Shown here: one piece after another, positions 20,892-34,300 of the stretch
Layout of the letters: each line of letters starts with the position of its first letter
Position numbering within the stretch: the first letter of the stretch is position 1
Assembly: GCF_000203815.1 (NCBI RefSeq)
Contig: NW_004457708.1
Location: forward strand, 1,116,001 to 1,180,000
Origin: Cavenderia fasciculata
Taxonomy: Eukaryota; Evosea; Eumycetozoa; Acytosteliales; Cavenderiaceae
DNA length: 64,000 bases
Direction of reading: 5' to 3'
Notes under the pieces: model-generated
What the model saw: only the letters and a program-made list of their open reading frames with translations
Told to the model about the DNA's origin: nothing
Database searches by the model: none
Translations under genes and position numbers: made by a program

Positions 20892-22710
20892 GGTAATGAT
20901 CGAGGAAAAATGATTATGTTTTGGGCTAGGCCTTTTATCGAGTTGTGTGTGATAATATGATGATTGCGATTTTACTCTTAATCCTCTCTCTATAGTCGTA
21001 GATTATCACAAAGTTGTTTTTTAATTATTTGTATGTTGAACTATGTAAATAAATAAATAAAAAAAAGGGAACTGGTTCTATTCTATTCTACTACTGATGA
21101 GTTCTGTCGGGTTGGAATGATGATGATGTGTGAGTGTGGGTGTTGTCGTTGGGGGAATGAACAATAATTAGGTCGAAAAAAAAAAAAAATAGAAATGAAT
21201 GTTTTTTTAAAATCACAAATGAGAGATTCGTCAAAGAACAAGATTTAAAAAATAATATTATTATAGTTAGTTCTTTGTTTGTATAAGTATAGTTATAGTA
21301 ATATATGAATAATTATATTATATCTCTTTCTTTTGTTCTTATTCTTGAATGATCGAGAGAAGAGGATACAAATAAAATTAGTAAAACTCACAAATTTTAA
21401 AAAAAGAGGGAACGTTGGTTGTTGTAATTCTTTGTTGTGTTGTGGTTGGCAATGATTTAAAAAAACACTACTAACTGAACTGATGCGATTGTCGTTGATA
21501 TTAATATTTAAGCGGGAAGAACTAGAATCGTCATATCATATGAAAATAATAAGGGAAGGGGTTAGGGGTTAGGGTAAAGATATCAAAGAGATGGTATTTT
21601 TAGGAGTAAGGAATAGGGAGGGAAAGATACGAGTAATAATAATAATAAATATTTGAGTGTGTTAGTCATAGTCATTACGAATACGAATTATCTCTTCATC
21701 TCTTTTATCTTTTATCTTCTTCTTCTTCTTCTTCTTCTAAGAGAGGAGGGAGTATGTTGCAATGAGATCATTTACCTGTTCGTTTAAATAAATAAGATTA
21801 TCGCTTCTTTTGTTTTTGTTTGTACTTTTACTACTTTTACTTTTACTTTGGGTTGTGGTTGATAGTATTATATTATATAATGAGGGGATAAATATATATA
21901 TATATATTTTACACCAAACAAAAAAAGGGAGGGGAAAATAAAGATTGGCGTATTTAAAAATAATACAAGAGATAATAGAGAAAAGGAGAGATAAAATAAT
22001 AATAACAATAAAAATTAGAATGTTCGCTTGTTTGCGATAATTAATTATCAGAGCAGGTCCCGCTTCGCTGCTTGCTCGTTTGTGCAATAAAAAAAATTGA
22101 AAAAAAAATCGATCTTTTTGGGTACCCCCCCATTGACATGGGGTCGAGGACAGACACAGACCGATTAACCGCGTTTTTTAAAAATCTTTTGAGATCGATG
22201 AGTCCCCAACTGTTCCTTCGACTTTTTTCGCCTCTCGTCAAGCCAACGTATACAAAAAAAAAAATACCGCAAAGTAAATATTTGTTTGCTAAACTCAACT
22301 CTCAACTAACTTACTTCTTTGTTGGCAACAAACAAATGTCAACTTGACAATACGGTTGAGAGGAGGAGGGGAAAATCTATCTTCATTTGGACCCTTATTG
22401 ATTAGATTTATGTAGATCCACTACAGTTCATTATCATGAAATGAACATATCGTTTGAATTTCATCTTACCAAAATAATAATAATAATAATGATCTCTCAT
22501 ATTAAATTATTCATTATTAAATTATATATATGTGTGATTAGATTTATACTCTGTACAATGTTCATACTTGTAAAAAGTTGGTGATTAGTTTTTTTTTTTT
22601 TTTTTTTGAAGTAATCGTCTCGTAGTCTGAGTCATTCATCTTGATTTTAAAGTGATGTCATTTTGAAACAAGCGATCATTCTCATTCGTTCATTCAACAG
22701 AAGAAGAAGA
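20892..22710. promoter_or_regulatory. Large divergent intergenic region with a GC-rich structured patch
   Basis: This is 1.8 kb between the divergent starts of the PPM phosphatase and a mitochondrial-type protein. It contains a GGGGTTAGGG-type motif at 21557-21574 and CTT repeats at 21716-21737. At about 22035-22250 there is a clearly GC-richer block with short hairpins (for example AGCAG...CTGCT near 22050-22070). Frames in that block on the - strand have no family resemblance and I do not call them genes. The block could be a non-coding RNA or a strong promoter/5' leader. Confidence 0.4.
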
Positions 22711-25623
22711 ATGATCACTGCACTCAAATCAATCAATGCAAGTGGTACTTGTATTCAATCAAGTAGGAGATATATGGTGTCATCTTCATCATCATTGATA
22801 TCATCTTACAACAACATTGATGATCATACGACAAGACACTACTCGACATCATTTAAAAGGAGAGGTGGTGGTGCAAGTAGTAGCAAACTATTTGGTATTG
22901 GTTCAAAAAGTGGTGCAAGTAGTAATAATTTAAAACAACAACAACAACAACAATCATCAACTACAAATACAACAACTTCAAATACAACAACTTCAAATAC
23001 AACAACTACTTCAACAAAAACACAAAAAAAGAAGTCATCTACTTCATCTACCTCATCATTTGCCGATTTATTAAAAGGAGACGAAGATGATATACATAAT
23101 CTAAGTGATAAAGAAGTAATGAAATTAATGAAAGAAATGAAATCAGACCCTTCAATGAAAATGTTGGCAAAAAAGTTTGGTTTGGATGATATGGATTTAG
23201 ATTTAAATGAAGATTTGGATATGGATGATATGGATGACATGGATGATATGGATAATTTGGATGGATTAGATATTGATGAAATGTTGGGTATAAAAGAAAA
23301 TGAAAAAGAAATTGAAAATATAAAAGACAATCAAAAAGACAATCAAAATCATTCAGCTTGGGAAAATAATATAAAAAGTAAAATTGAATCAGTTTCAGAT
23401 TTAAATGATCCAAAATCAATGGATAATATATTTGAACTGTTATCAAAAGATGTAACATTTGAAGATATGGAGAAGAATGTTAAAGATGAAATGATGGAAG
23501 CACCAAACGCCGAGATTGCAGATCGTGTACACCAAATGTCAAATAGATACGATCGTAAAAAGAATTGGCTATCTTTTAAAAGATTATTAAAATCAAAGGC
23601 CAATGATTGGCGTCAAATTCCAACCTCTTCACTCAACGTATTACGTAAACGTACAAATCTAGATGAATCAAAATGGTCAAAATTAATTGATTATTATCAA
23701 TATCAAAAATCAAATCAACAAACTAATCATCAACAAAATAATATAAATAATACTATAAATAATATTGATAATAATATTGATAATAATTTTGGATTTGGAT
23801 CAAATACAATTATACTTGATAAACCATCAACTACAACTACTTCAACTACAACTACAACAAAAATTATTTCAGATTCAAGAAATGAAATTAGAAATGATAT
23901 TAGAAAAAAGATTATTGATAATTGGAGAGATTCAATTAGAATTAAAGTTTTGGATAAAATGTCTAAACGTACAATGAGACAATCAATACCAGAGTACAAG
24001 AAGAGGTTTATACCAACTGGATCATTCTCTTCGATTGAACAATTAATAGACACGAATAATCCAAAGGGCAATGCATTCCAAAACTTTTTCGAACCTGAAC
24101 TTGTCAATATGTTACTCGAAGTGGCATCGCTACACCAAAACAAATTGACCTTTGCACAACGTGTCTATTTACATTTATATTCGTTACATTTATTTGTACA
24201 CCGAAATCTTTTCAAGGGTACATCTCCCTTTTTCGAACCGTTGGCATCGTCGTTTGTACTGACTGGTGAGCAATGTAGAGAGGTGGAGAGATTGGCAGAC
24301 AATCAAGATTATGGTACATTGGTTAGAATGGCAAGAGATTATGGTGGTAAATCTGTATTTTCAGGTGCCAATAACATCTATGTACACCTATTCAGTCATC
24401 TTAAAAGAACTGGTAAAATGTATATCTTTTTCCAAGAGTTGGAGAAACCATTATTCCAAACGGAGACAATGACAAATGGTGATTTTGCAAGTATAGTTGG
24501 TGCATTCCTAAGTATTGGTGGACAATCAACTGCAGCAGACATGATACTGGAATTAATGGTAGATGCCAAAATTCCAATCCCAACATCTCTGTTTACAACG
24601 TATTTGGATTATTTCTACCAAAAGGAAAACAAAAATATCTCTGGGTTTATGGAAAAGATGGATGAATTGTCAATGTATATTGGTGTTAGAAAGGATATAG
24701 ACAGCTCAAATAAATTGGTTAATCAAGACAATAATAAGCAAGATGGAGAGGAAATTGAAGATGGAATGGTATATGAAATACCGACATCTGAAGCTACCAG
24801 AGACCTAACATTTTACAAATCACTACTTGTACATTGTTATGAAAGTGGATATGTAGAGTTTATAGATCGTATAGAAACACGTATGCAAGCAGAAGGTATT
24901 GGAGCAGATTTGGAACTATTCAATGCAAAGATTAAATTACAAGCTTCGATGGGTGTTAAAATGGATGAATCGATTTTTGAAAATGCACAAATCAAAACTC
25001 ATGGTGATAATCCTAAAAAACGTCCACCTCCACAAGCCAACGGACACACCTATCTAGCTCTACAACACAGTAATTTGGTTAAACAAGGAATTGAAATGTT
25101 TAAACAACTTCAAACCAGACTACAACAAAAATGGAAATTTAAAACAAATCAATTTATACTTTCAAATAGAATATTTGGTTTTGCTATTCATCAAAAAGAA
25201 AATGAAAAGAAAGTAGAAAAAGTAGAAAAGAAAAAAGAAAAAAAGGTTTTGGATGATATAGTTAAAATTTTAATTAAAGATATGGAAGGATATAAAGATC
25301 AAAGACCAATGAATCATGCAATTGTATTGTATGCGGAAGCTTTTAATGGAGCTGATCATGAACGTTTAATCGAGGTATTGGAAGATTTGACGGAAAAGGA
25401 ATTCTCAAGACCTCTGTTGGATCTTTTGGTTTATGGATACATGAAAAATATAAATCATTCAAACAACAAACAACAAATTCAATCTAGTATTTCAAATTTA
25501 TCAGCTACTCTTTTATGGATTCAACATCATTTTGGTAATACATTTACAATTGATCAATCAACGATTGATTATATTGATAAACATTTAAAGTTAAAAGGTG
25601 ATTTTAAATTTAAATTGAATTAA
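22711..25623 (+). CDS. Probable mitochondrial protein of unknown function, helical-repeat-like
   Basis: Single exon, 970 residues from the first ATG (22711); a longer frame upstream begins only with TTG and is not supported. The N-terminus is rich in Ser/Arg and poor in acids (MITALKSINASGTCIQSSRRYMVSS), fitting a mitochondrial presequence. Next come Gln/Thr/Ser linkers, a Met-Asp repeat (MDDMDDMDDMDNLDGLDIDEM) and an Asn-rich linker. Residues ~440-960 are a helical region with repeat-like segments (FASIVGAFLSIGGQSTAADMILELMVDAKIP) that recall PPR proteins, but I cannot assign units firmly. It could be a mitochondrial RNA-processing or ribosome-associated factor; this is inference only. Its stop lies only 22 bp from the stop of the converging ankyrin gene. 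Confidence 0.7.
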   Translation: MITALKSINASGTCIQSSRRYMVSSSSSLISSYNNIDDHTTRHYSTSFKRRGGGASSSKLFGIGSKSGASSNNLKQQQQQQSSTTNTTTSNTTTSNTTTTSTKTQKKKSSTSSTSSFADLLKGDEDDIHNLSDKEVMKLMKEMKSDPSMKMLAKKFGLDDMDLDLNEDLDMDDMDDMDDMDNLDGLDIDEMLGIKENEKEIENIKDNQKDNQNHSAWENNIKSKIESVSDLNDPKSMDNIFELLSKDVTFEDMEKNVKDEMMEAPNAEIADRVHQMSNRYDRKKNWLSFKRLLKSKANDWRQIPTSSLNVLRKRTNLDESKWSKLIDYYQYQKSNQQTNHQQNNINNTINNIDNNIDNNFGFGSNTIILDKPSTTTTSTTTTTKIISDSRNEIRNDIRKKIIDNWRDSIRIKVLDKMSKRTMRQSIPEYKKRFIPTGSFSSIEQLIDTNNPKGNAFQNFFEPELVNMLLEVASLHQNKLTFAQRVYLHLYSLHLFVHRNLFKGTSPFFEPLASSFVLTGEQCREVERLADNQDYGTLVRMARDYGGKSVFSGANNIYVHLFSHLKRTGKMYIFFQELEKPLFQTETMTNGDFASIVGAFLSIGGQSTAADMILELMVDAKIPIPTSLFTTYLDYFYQKENKNISGFMEKMDELSMYIGVRKDIDSSNKLVNQDNNKQDGEEIEDGMVYEIPTSEATRDLTFYKSLLVHCYESGYVEFIDRIETRMQAEGIGADLELFNAKIKLQASMGVKMDESIFENAQIKTHGDNPKKRPPPQANGHTYLALQHSNLVKQGIEMFKQLQTRLQQKWKFKTNQFILSNRIFGFAIHQKENEKKVEKVEKKKEKKVLDDIVKILIKDMEGYKDQRPMNHAIVLYAEAFNGADHERLIEVLEDLTEKEFSRPLLDLLVYGYMKNINHSNNKQQIQSSISNLSATLLWIQHHFGNTFTIDQSTIDYIDKHLKLKGDFKFKLN

Positions 25624-25645
25624 ATAAATAATATTTTATTGAATT

Positions 25646-27507
25646 TCAAAAATGAATTAATGGTTGATTATGATTTATGAGATGTTGATTAATTATATGA
25701 GCAACTTCAAAGAACCCCCTTTGACAAAGATTTTGAGTTTGTTTTCTATTTCTATCATCAATTTGTAAAATACCATGATCCAAGAGATATTGTACGGTTT
25801 TTGAAATGTCTTGATGGTTTAGTCCATTGATATCAAGTACTGCATGAGTACATCCTATTGCTAAATTGGTATATAACCATTGTACAATCTCTATTCTACC
25901 TTTAACTACTGATCTATCCATAGCATTGGTAGTACACCCTTCACTTCGATGTTGATGTAAATATTTTAAAATATTTAAATGTCCCTTTTCAGCTGCATTA
26001 TCCATAGCAAGTGTTGTGCACCCCTCCGACCTATTCAAATGTAACCATTGAACTACATTTAAATGGCCGTCTCGACTAGCTAGATCCATGGCATTGGTAG
26101 TACACCCTTCAGAGCGATTGAGATGTAAAAATTGAACTATATTTAAATGTCCTTTCATCGCAGCTTTATCCATTACTCTAACACTCCAAATACTCGATTG
26201 TGAACCATAGTGTTGATTCAAGTATTGAATTACCTCTAATACACCATTCTCTGCAGCCATTAATGGAGCCATATAACTACACCCAGGTCCAATCCTTTCA
26301 TGAATATAGGTCATCATTTCCAATATATCTTTATGACCTTGTTGATCATCATTCGCCAGTGCTAGATCCATTGCAACAGATGTACACTTTTCACTTCTAT
26401 TTTCATTTAACCATTGTACAACCTCTAGATTTCCGTATTTTGCGGCTTGATCAATTGCCTCGGTTGTGCACCCCTCTGTACGGTACTGATGTAGCCATTT
26501 GACAGCTTCTAAATTGCCAAACATCGCAGCATCATCCATACCAAGTGTTGTACACCCTTCCGACCGATTCAAATGTAACCACTCTAAAACATGTAAATGG
26601 TTATTCATAGCTGCTTCATCCATTGCATTAGAGGTACATCCTTCAGTTCTATTCTCGTGTAACCAAATGACTACATTTAAATGGCCGCCTCGACTAGCAT
26701 GATCCATAGCATTGGTAGTACACCCATGACTAGTATGAAGATGTAACCATTGAACAACATCCAAATACCCATTCGCTGCAGTCATATTCATTGTATTAAA
26801 TGTACATCCTTCAGTTCGATTTAAATAAAGAAACTAGAAGTAGAAAGAGTTTGAAAATATAAATATAAATATAAATATTATTCTTTTTTTGTTTTTCTTT
26901 TTCTTTTTTTTTTAAAAGTTGTTATACATACTTGGACAATATTTAGGTGACCGTGACAAGCTGATAATTCCATGGCTTGACATGAGAATGGTACATTACC
27001 AAGTTGATGAAAATACTCTACTATGTCATAGTGACCATGAGAAGCAGCGGTATCAGCTGCATAGTCCAATGGTAGAGTAGGATAATTCTGAATGAGTCTT
27101 TGAATGATATCTAAATGACCAACTTTTGCAATATCATTGATTATAAAAGAGGGGGTATAGGCATTTGGTCTGATTGGGTTATAGTCGATAGACCAATCTT
27201 GAATCAAATGATCTAGTGTCTCCAATGTAGCATTTCGATGTGCACAGTATTGATTTATAACATCTACTCTTCTTTCATACACTATACTATCTTTATCGGG
27301 TAGATAATGTTTGATAAAGTCCCAAGGCATTGCAAACCGAGTTATCATACCAAGAAACGGTAGATTGATTATATCTCTACCTTTAAATGAATCATTTCTA
27401 ATGATTGTCATATCCATCCTTGCACATTTCTTTGATATCTCGTTAACATTTTGAAATATTAAATTTCTAATATAAACAATTTTAAGTATATCTTGAATAA
27501 TCATCAT
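25646..27507 (-). CDS. Ankyrin-family protein without finger, about 13 short repeats
   Basis: Two exons, 27507-26932 and 26833-25646, with a phase-0 GTATGT...CTAG intron, giving 587 residues. The protein starts directly with the family module (KIVYIRNLIFQNVNEI, FKGRDIINLPFLGMI, AMPWDFIKHYLPDKD, QDWSIDYNP); no finger and no poly-Gln stretch precede it. Exon 2 begins FLYLNRTEGCT and carries a nearly unbroken run of 28-residue repeats of the form EGCTTNAMDxAAxxGHLNVVxWLHxNR. The junction is again right after an I-V-Q/K codon. Adjacent repeats share long DNA identities, suggesting concerted evolution. It ends in a divergent Gln/His-rich tail. Protein-binding scaffold; no enzymatic motif. Confidence 0.85.
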
Positions 27508-28313
27508 TATTAAAAAAAAAGTAAAAAGTAGTAAAAAAAAAAAAATAAATAAAAAAAAGGGGAGAAGAGAAGAAAGGTGTCCTTGGGTTGGTTTGTTATC
27601 TTATTTTTTTATTTAATTTAACAAATTCTATTTGTATGTTTTAATTTAACAAATAATTCATAATATATGTATTGACATTTATCTATCTAATCTATATCGA
27701 TCTAACATTAGTGCATTCAAGAAGAATAAGATGGGGTGAGCTTAAAAGAAGAATAAGATGATGTGATGGGTATTATTTGTTATTTGTTTAATCCCTCATT
27801 CCTCTCTTTTTTTTTTTTGTTCGATGAACCTTTTAGTTTAGGACCTCCTCCCTCTCCTTTATCCTATTTATTTTCGGTCAATACAAGATTTTACGGTTTT
27901 TTTTAAAAATTATCGTATGCAAATCGACAAAATATCTTCGATTCTAATCGAGATTAGTTGATTTTTTATTTAAAATCTATGTCCCTGGACTCAAACGTAG
28001 AGTCGTTTGAAGCACCCTCCATTGACGAAAGGGTAGGTCATTCTTGGTTTGTGATGCTCAAAGGGGCATCAATGCATTTATAAAAAAAAAATCAATCGAT
28101 GATACAGAAGTGACATCAAACAAAAACACATCACCAACGTTGGGGCTTCCACAAAGGAAAGAAGAAGAGCTGTTTGTTGTTGTGGAACAATCTAGATCAT
28201 CACACTGCACACGATTCATTATTATTATTATTATTTTGTTATTTTTATCTCTTTTCATTTTTTTATTATCTGTTTTTTGTTGAGATCTCAACAATAACTA
28301 TAGTTAAAAAAAA
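27508..28313. promoter_or_regulatory. Divergent intergenic region with a stem-loop
   Basis: This gap holds the promoters of the - strand ankyrin gene and the + strand lectin/TIG gene. It is AT-rich with A/T runs. A compact stem-loop with 7-bp arms and an AAAG loop lies at 28053-28070, inside a patch of higher GC (27985-28070). No gene is seen. Confidence 0.35.
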
Positions 28314-31300
28314 ATGATGGTGATGATGAAAACTATATTTGTATTTTTAATTTTATTCAATACTATTTCAATTATTGTACAATCACAACAAATAGAAAAT
28401 ACGGTCAATGGACATAAATATCAACTTTTCCTCACCAATCCTCCATTATCATGGCCTGACGCTCAAGCAGAGGCAGTTTTAAAAGGTGGATATCTCGCAA
28501 CCGTTACAACTCAACAAGAAGCTCAATTTATTGAAGACAATTTATTACGTAAGGAAAAAAAATAGAAAAAACAATAATTGTTTTATTTATTTATCTTTTC
28601 TTTTTTTTTTTTTTTTCTTTTTTTTTTTAAAAAATTTTTAAAAACAAGTCCATATGCATGGATTGGAGCTCATGCAAATAGTATTAGTGATAAATCAATT
28701 ACAAAATGGGAAGCTGGTCCTGAAAAAGGTTTAAATATCTATAATAGAAAAACTAACAAATGGTATGTCAAAAAAAAAAAAAAGATAATTAAATCAAATT
28801 AAAGATTATTTATTTATATATTTTATTTATATTCCGTTTATTTATTAATATCGTATTCCGTTTAGTTTATCATATTGTAGATGGTTACCAGGACAACCAG
28901 ATTCAGATCCATTTGGAAATTCAACAGAAGCATTTGTTCATTATTGGAATGGTAAATATTGGAATGATGTCATTTATAATTGGCCAGCAATTACTGGCTA
29001 TATCGTAGAATGGGGGGGTGAATTAGATCCAATCATTGTTCCAACTGAAACCGAGATTGGATCCATTACTGTCATGAACATGGTTGGTTTTAATATGGCA
29101 GCTACCACTATTGTCTTTGAAAACAGTACTGCTGGTGATACACCATTTACATGTGTTCTTACTACCTCTACTGCCGATACCATCACTTGTACCACTAGAT
29201 CAACTCGTGGTATTTATGATATTAAAATTTCAGATGGTACAAAAACTTTTAATTTTAAACGTTATACTGTTCTTCGTAGGTTAAAAAAAAAATAGAAAAA
29301 GAAAAAGAAAAAGAAAAAAGAAATATTAATATTAATTATATCTTTTAATATTTATTTAGAACCAACAATTACATCTGTAATATTACCAGTACAAGTAACT
29401 GGAGGATCAATTGTAACAGTGAATGGATTATCATTTGGATCAGTAGCAAGTGATATTTCAATGAAGCTTTCAACCAAAGATGTAATATGTCATGGTATTG
29501 TCATGTTGGTTCCACATCGTTCATTTACTTGTATGCTTGCTGCAACTATTTATGCTGATTGGAATACTGGTTCAGTTCCAATAGTTATTCAATCTGCTTC
29601 CATTTCAGTTGCCAATGTACTTCGTTTAAATCAAACTCGTTTTGGTGTTTGTAAGTAGAAGAAGGAAAGAACAAAAAAACAAAAACAAACACTTATTTAC
29701 TTTTTCTTTTTTAGATTATAATTCAAAATTACTTCAATGGTCAGGAAACGCACAACAAGTTAATTTAATGAGAAATTATTTTATTACAGAAGGTTTGACA
29801 TCTGATGTATTTAGTCCACTAGATTTAATAGACTATCCAACCATTCGTAATATTCAAGGAGGTAATATTGTTCTACCAGTTCAAAGACAAGCCAATGGTT
29901 ATACTCTTTTAACTGGTCCAAATGCCGGTCAAACTCTTATTACATTTTCACCTTTATCTTGTAATGCAAACTATCTACCAAATTGTGGTACAGTCTCTCC
30001 AAATGTTTTAACTGCTAGTAAGTATAGAAAATCAAAAATAATAATTCAATATATTTATTTATGTAATTTTCTTTTTTTCAATTTTTAGCACAATGGCAAA
30101 ATTTAGTTTTAATTGTAGCAGATTATAGTATTGATGTAGCAATTAATGCAGTACAATATATTAGATTTAATATACCAACTGCTGCACCATTATTTTTATC
30201 AACTTCGTCATGGACATTGCCAACAACTGGTGGATGGATTCAAATGAATGTTGGTAATATGAAATTGACAAGCAGTAATTATATGGTTAGTTGGGGAGGT
30301 GTACAAATTGCTAGTAGTATTGTACCATTTACAAATAATCAAACGATTGGTTTATTCGTACCACCTGGTACTGGTGCATCAAAAGCTTTGACTGTTACTG
30401 TTGATGGTCAAACCACACCAGCTACACCATCCAATACATTGGCCTTTGTAGTTCCATCTTTAAATTCAATCTCTCAAGGTAATTCAAGTGGTGGACCAAT
30501 CACTGCTGGTGGTCTTAATTTTGGTACTGACAAGAATGTCATTACTGCCACTATCACCAATACCGATGGATCCAATGCCTATACTGTCAATGCCGACGTT
30601 ATTTTAAATGCTCATTCAAGTGTACAATTTACTGTTCAACCTGGTTACGGTAGTCGTAGAATTTATCTTACTGTCAATGGTCAAGTTTCAAATACTATTG
30701 CCTATAGATATGTAAATCCAAGTCTCATATCTTATACTCAAACTGGTAGAGCTGTAACTTTAAATGTTTTAGATGTTGGTACAAATGTAGGACTATTATC
30801 TGTTACTTTTGGTAGTACAGTCATGACTGGTGTGACTATTCCAGCACTTGGTCAAATTACATTTACTCCACCAGATAATGCAGTCAATGCATTTATCACA
30901 TTTACCTATGATGGATTAACAAGTTCATCAAATACAATTGAACTTGTACCAGTACTAGTTTCAACTACCAATGTTTTGGCTGGTTCTCCAATCAATCTAG
31001 TTGGTTATTATTTCTCTGGATCCTTTGTCGTTTCCATTGCCAATTATAATATTCAATTTGGTCAAGTCACTATTGTTGATTCTCAACATGCCACAGTCAC
31101 TACTCTCTCTACCTATCAAGGTATTAGAACCAATCTAAATGTTTCAACTAGTAGAGGAGTATCAAATTCTTTACCATTTTCATTTGGTCCTGTAATTTTT
31201 ACTGGTACTGGAGATCCCTCAAGAGCAGGTCACGTCAGTATTAGTGGAAACAATTTTGATACTGATACCATTGTCACTATCAATTCTGTAGATTATACAC

Positions 31301-34300
31301 CACAATATGAATCAAATACCAAGTTGGTTATCACCAATCTTGCCAATGAAACAACAGCTGGATACATTTCAGCCAGATCATCTGGTGTATCTAGTACAGA
31401 AATGGTATTTTTATTATTCCCAATCATGACATCGGTCACTCCATTACGTCTCCCAACAACTGGTGGAAGAGTTACCATTACAGGTTATTTCTTTAATTTC
31501 CGTGATTCTGAAAATAATCCAATGACTGTAGTTGTCAATGTTGGTACATTTAACTGTCTCAATCCAACCCAAGGTATCAATAATCAAATTTTATATTGTA
31601 ACCTAAACCCTGGTACAGGTGGCAACCTCAGAGTCTCTGTATCAATCAATGGTTTACCAGCAGCCCAATCTACTTTTAGAATTGGTTATGATTTACCTGT
31701 TATCTCTAGTGTATCCCAAACTATTGATAATCCAGATGTAATCATTATTCAAGGCAATAATTTTGGTACATCCAATACATCAACAGATTTAATTATTAAA
31801 TTGGCAACTGTCACTTTGACACCATGTTTATTTACAGTTGCACATACTACTATTCAATGTAATTTATTACCAACATCTGCATCTGGACCATTGGCCATTA
31901 CAGTCAAATCACAAGCATCACTTCAACCTTTTCCAGTGGCTCTGCATCCTGTATTGTCTACAGTTTCATCTCAATCATCTTTGGGTGGAATGATTACGAT
32001 TCAAGGAAAATATTTAACAGTTGCAACTGAAAATTTGGATACTCTAACTACAATGGTTGCGATTGACAATGTTTATTGTTCAGATTCAAAGTTTGAGGGT
32101 GGTATTGCTACATGTAATGTTACTCAAGAACAAGCATCTGGATCAAATTCCCCAGTCGTCAAGGTTAAAATCAATGGAGCAGAATCTTTTAATGGTTTAA
32201 ATTATCAATACCTAGAACCACTATTTGGTGTAGCTCAAACCATTGATAATTTAATATTTGAAGGTGAAAATCTTGGTTCTACTGGTACTGTTCAACTTGA
32301 CAACCAAGTTTTATCATGTCAATGGACTATTATTCATTCAATGATAAATTGTACATTACAATTGACTAGTGTAAATGGAATTTTATCCCTATCTGTAAAT
32401 GGATTTACTTCAAATGTAGATTTTAAATTGAGACCAATCATTTCATCAATCCAATCAACTCCAACTATTGGTGGTACAACTATAGTAACTGGAAAATATT
32501 TTAATTCTCCAACACTATCTGTAAAGATTGGTTCAACTATTTGTTCAACACCAACCATTGAATCATCTACTACCATTTCATGTCGTACAGCAGTTGGTAT
32601 TCCAACCGATTCAGTGGCTATCGTATCAGCTGATTCTGTCAATTCAAATATGATACAATTTAATTATATTGCTCCAACTTTGCAATCAGCCATTCAATTA
32701 AACCTAAATCAAATTCAATTAATTGGAATTAATTTTGGTAGTAGTGTAGTCAATACTATAACTGTTTTATCAAATGATATACCATTGGTTTGTTATGCAT
32801 CCAATGAATCGCCAGTATTTTGTAATATTACCAAATCTCAATTAAATGGAAATATTCAAATATCACGTGATCGCTTTTCATCACCACCCATCGAATTTAA
32901 TATCTATCCATTCATTACTCAAGTTTCAAGTACAAGTACTATTGGTGGTCCCATAACAATCGATGGTACCTATTTACATTTAAATAGATTTAATCAATCA
33001 AATACCATAGTCTCTATTAAAGTTGGTAATCTTGATTGTATAAATCCTACTAGTACTGGTCCAGATGGTACACAATTGACATGTCAATTACAATCTGGTA
33101 GTGGTAGTAATTTAAGAGTCGCTGTAACAATTGATGAATTACCAAGTATTGGAGATGTATTTTTTAATTTTGGTTTACCAAATATTCAATCTGTAAGTCA
33201 AAATAATCAAACCTATGAAACTATAGTTATTAGTGGTGAAAACTTTGGTTCAAATATTTCAAATGTCATTGTTACCCTTTCAAATCAATTATTATCTTGT
33301 CAATTGACTATTGATAATATTGAATTGACTTGTCTTTTACTTTCAACAAGTAAATCTGGTACAATATTGGTTCAAGTTGAAAATCAATTATCATCTGCTT
33401 ATCCATTGGCATTGCATTCAATTTTATCAAATTTAACTTCACAATCTTCAAATGGTGGTATTGTAACTATATCTGGTCAATATCTTGGTATTCAAGATAT
33501 TTATTCTACCAATTTAACCATTACTATTGGTGATCAAATTTGTCAACAACCATCGTCCCTATTAAATCAAGTTTCATGTATTGTAACAAAAGATCAATTA
33601 CAAAGTACAATCATTCCACAATTCCAAGTTTATATAAATGGAAATTCAAGTATCAATACTTTACCATTTGTATATTCTGAACCAATTATTTTGGAATATC
33701 AACAAAAAGGTAGAGAGTTGATATTAAATGGTTCAAGTCTTGGTTTGGATATCGGTTCAATCAATATCGCCCTTATTGATGAAACTTTAATTTGTCAATT
33801 ACAAACATTAAATGAAATTGTTTCTTGTCTATTGACTGACAATTCAATGAATGGTCAATTAACATATAAAGTAAATGGTTATACAATTACAGAGGAAATA
33901 GTATTGGTACCTGCCATTTCAAATATTTCATCAACCCCAACAACTGGTGGAGAAGCTATTATTACTGGTATTTTCCTTGGTAGTTTCAATAGTGGTGATC
34001 AAATTCTTATTGGATCATCAGAATGTAAAACACCAACACCAATTGATAATAGTAAAATATCTTGTCAAGTTGCAAGTGGTATTTTAGATGGTTCATTGGT
34101 TACTGTAACTATTGATAACAAACAAACTAGTGATTTGGTTTATTTCAATTATCTTGCTCCAACATTGTCCAGCGCTGGTATCCTTCATATAAATGATAGT
34201 ATATCATTTTCTGGTTCAAATTTTGGTACAAATGCAAATGACAATATTTTGGTTTATCAAAACGATATATTATTGGAAAATTGTCATCGCAATGATGATA

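Noticed and set aside
21737-22298. Two overlapping - strand frames upstream of the PPM phosphatase gene
   Set aside because: They have no family resemblance, overlap each other in different frames and cover a hairpin-rich GC patch; no splice plan joins them.
22663-22710. Longer N-terminus for the mitochondrial-type protein
   Set aside because: The extended frame opens with TTG, not ATG; the first ATG is 22711.
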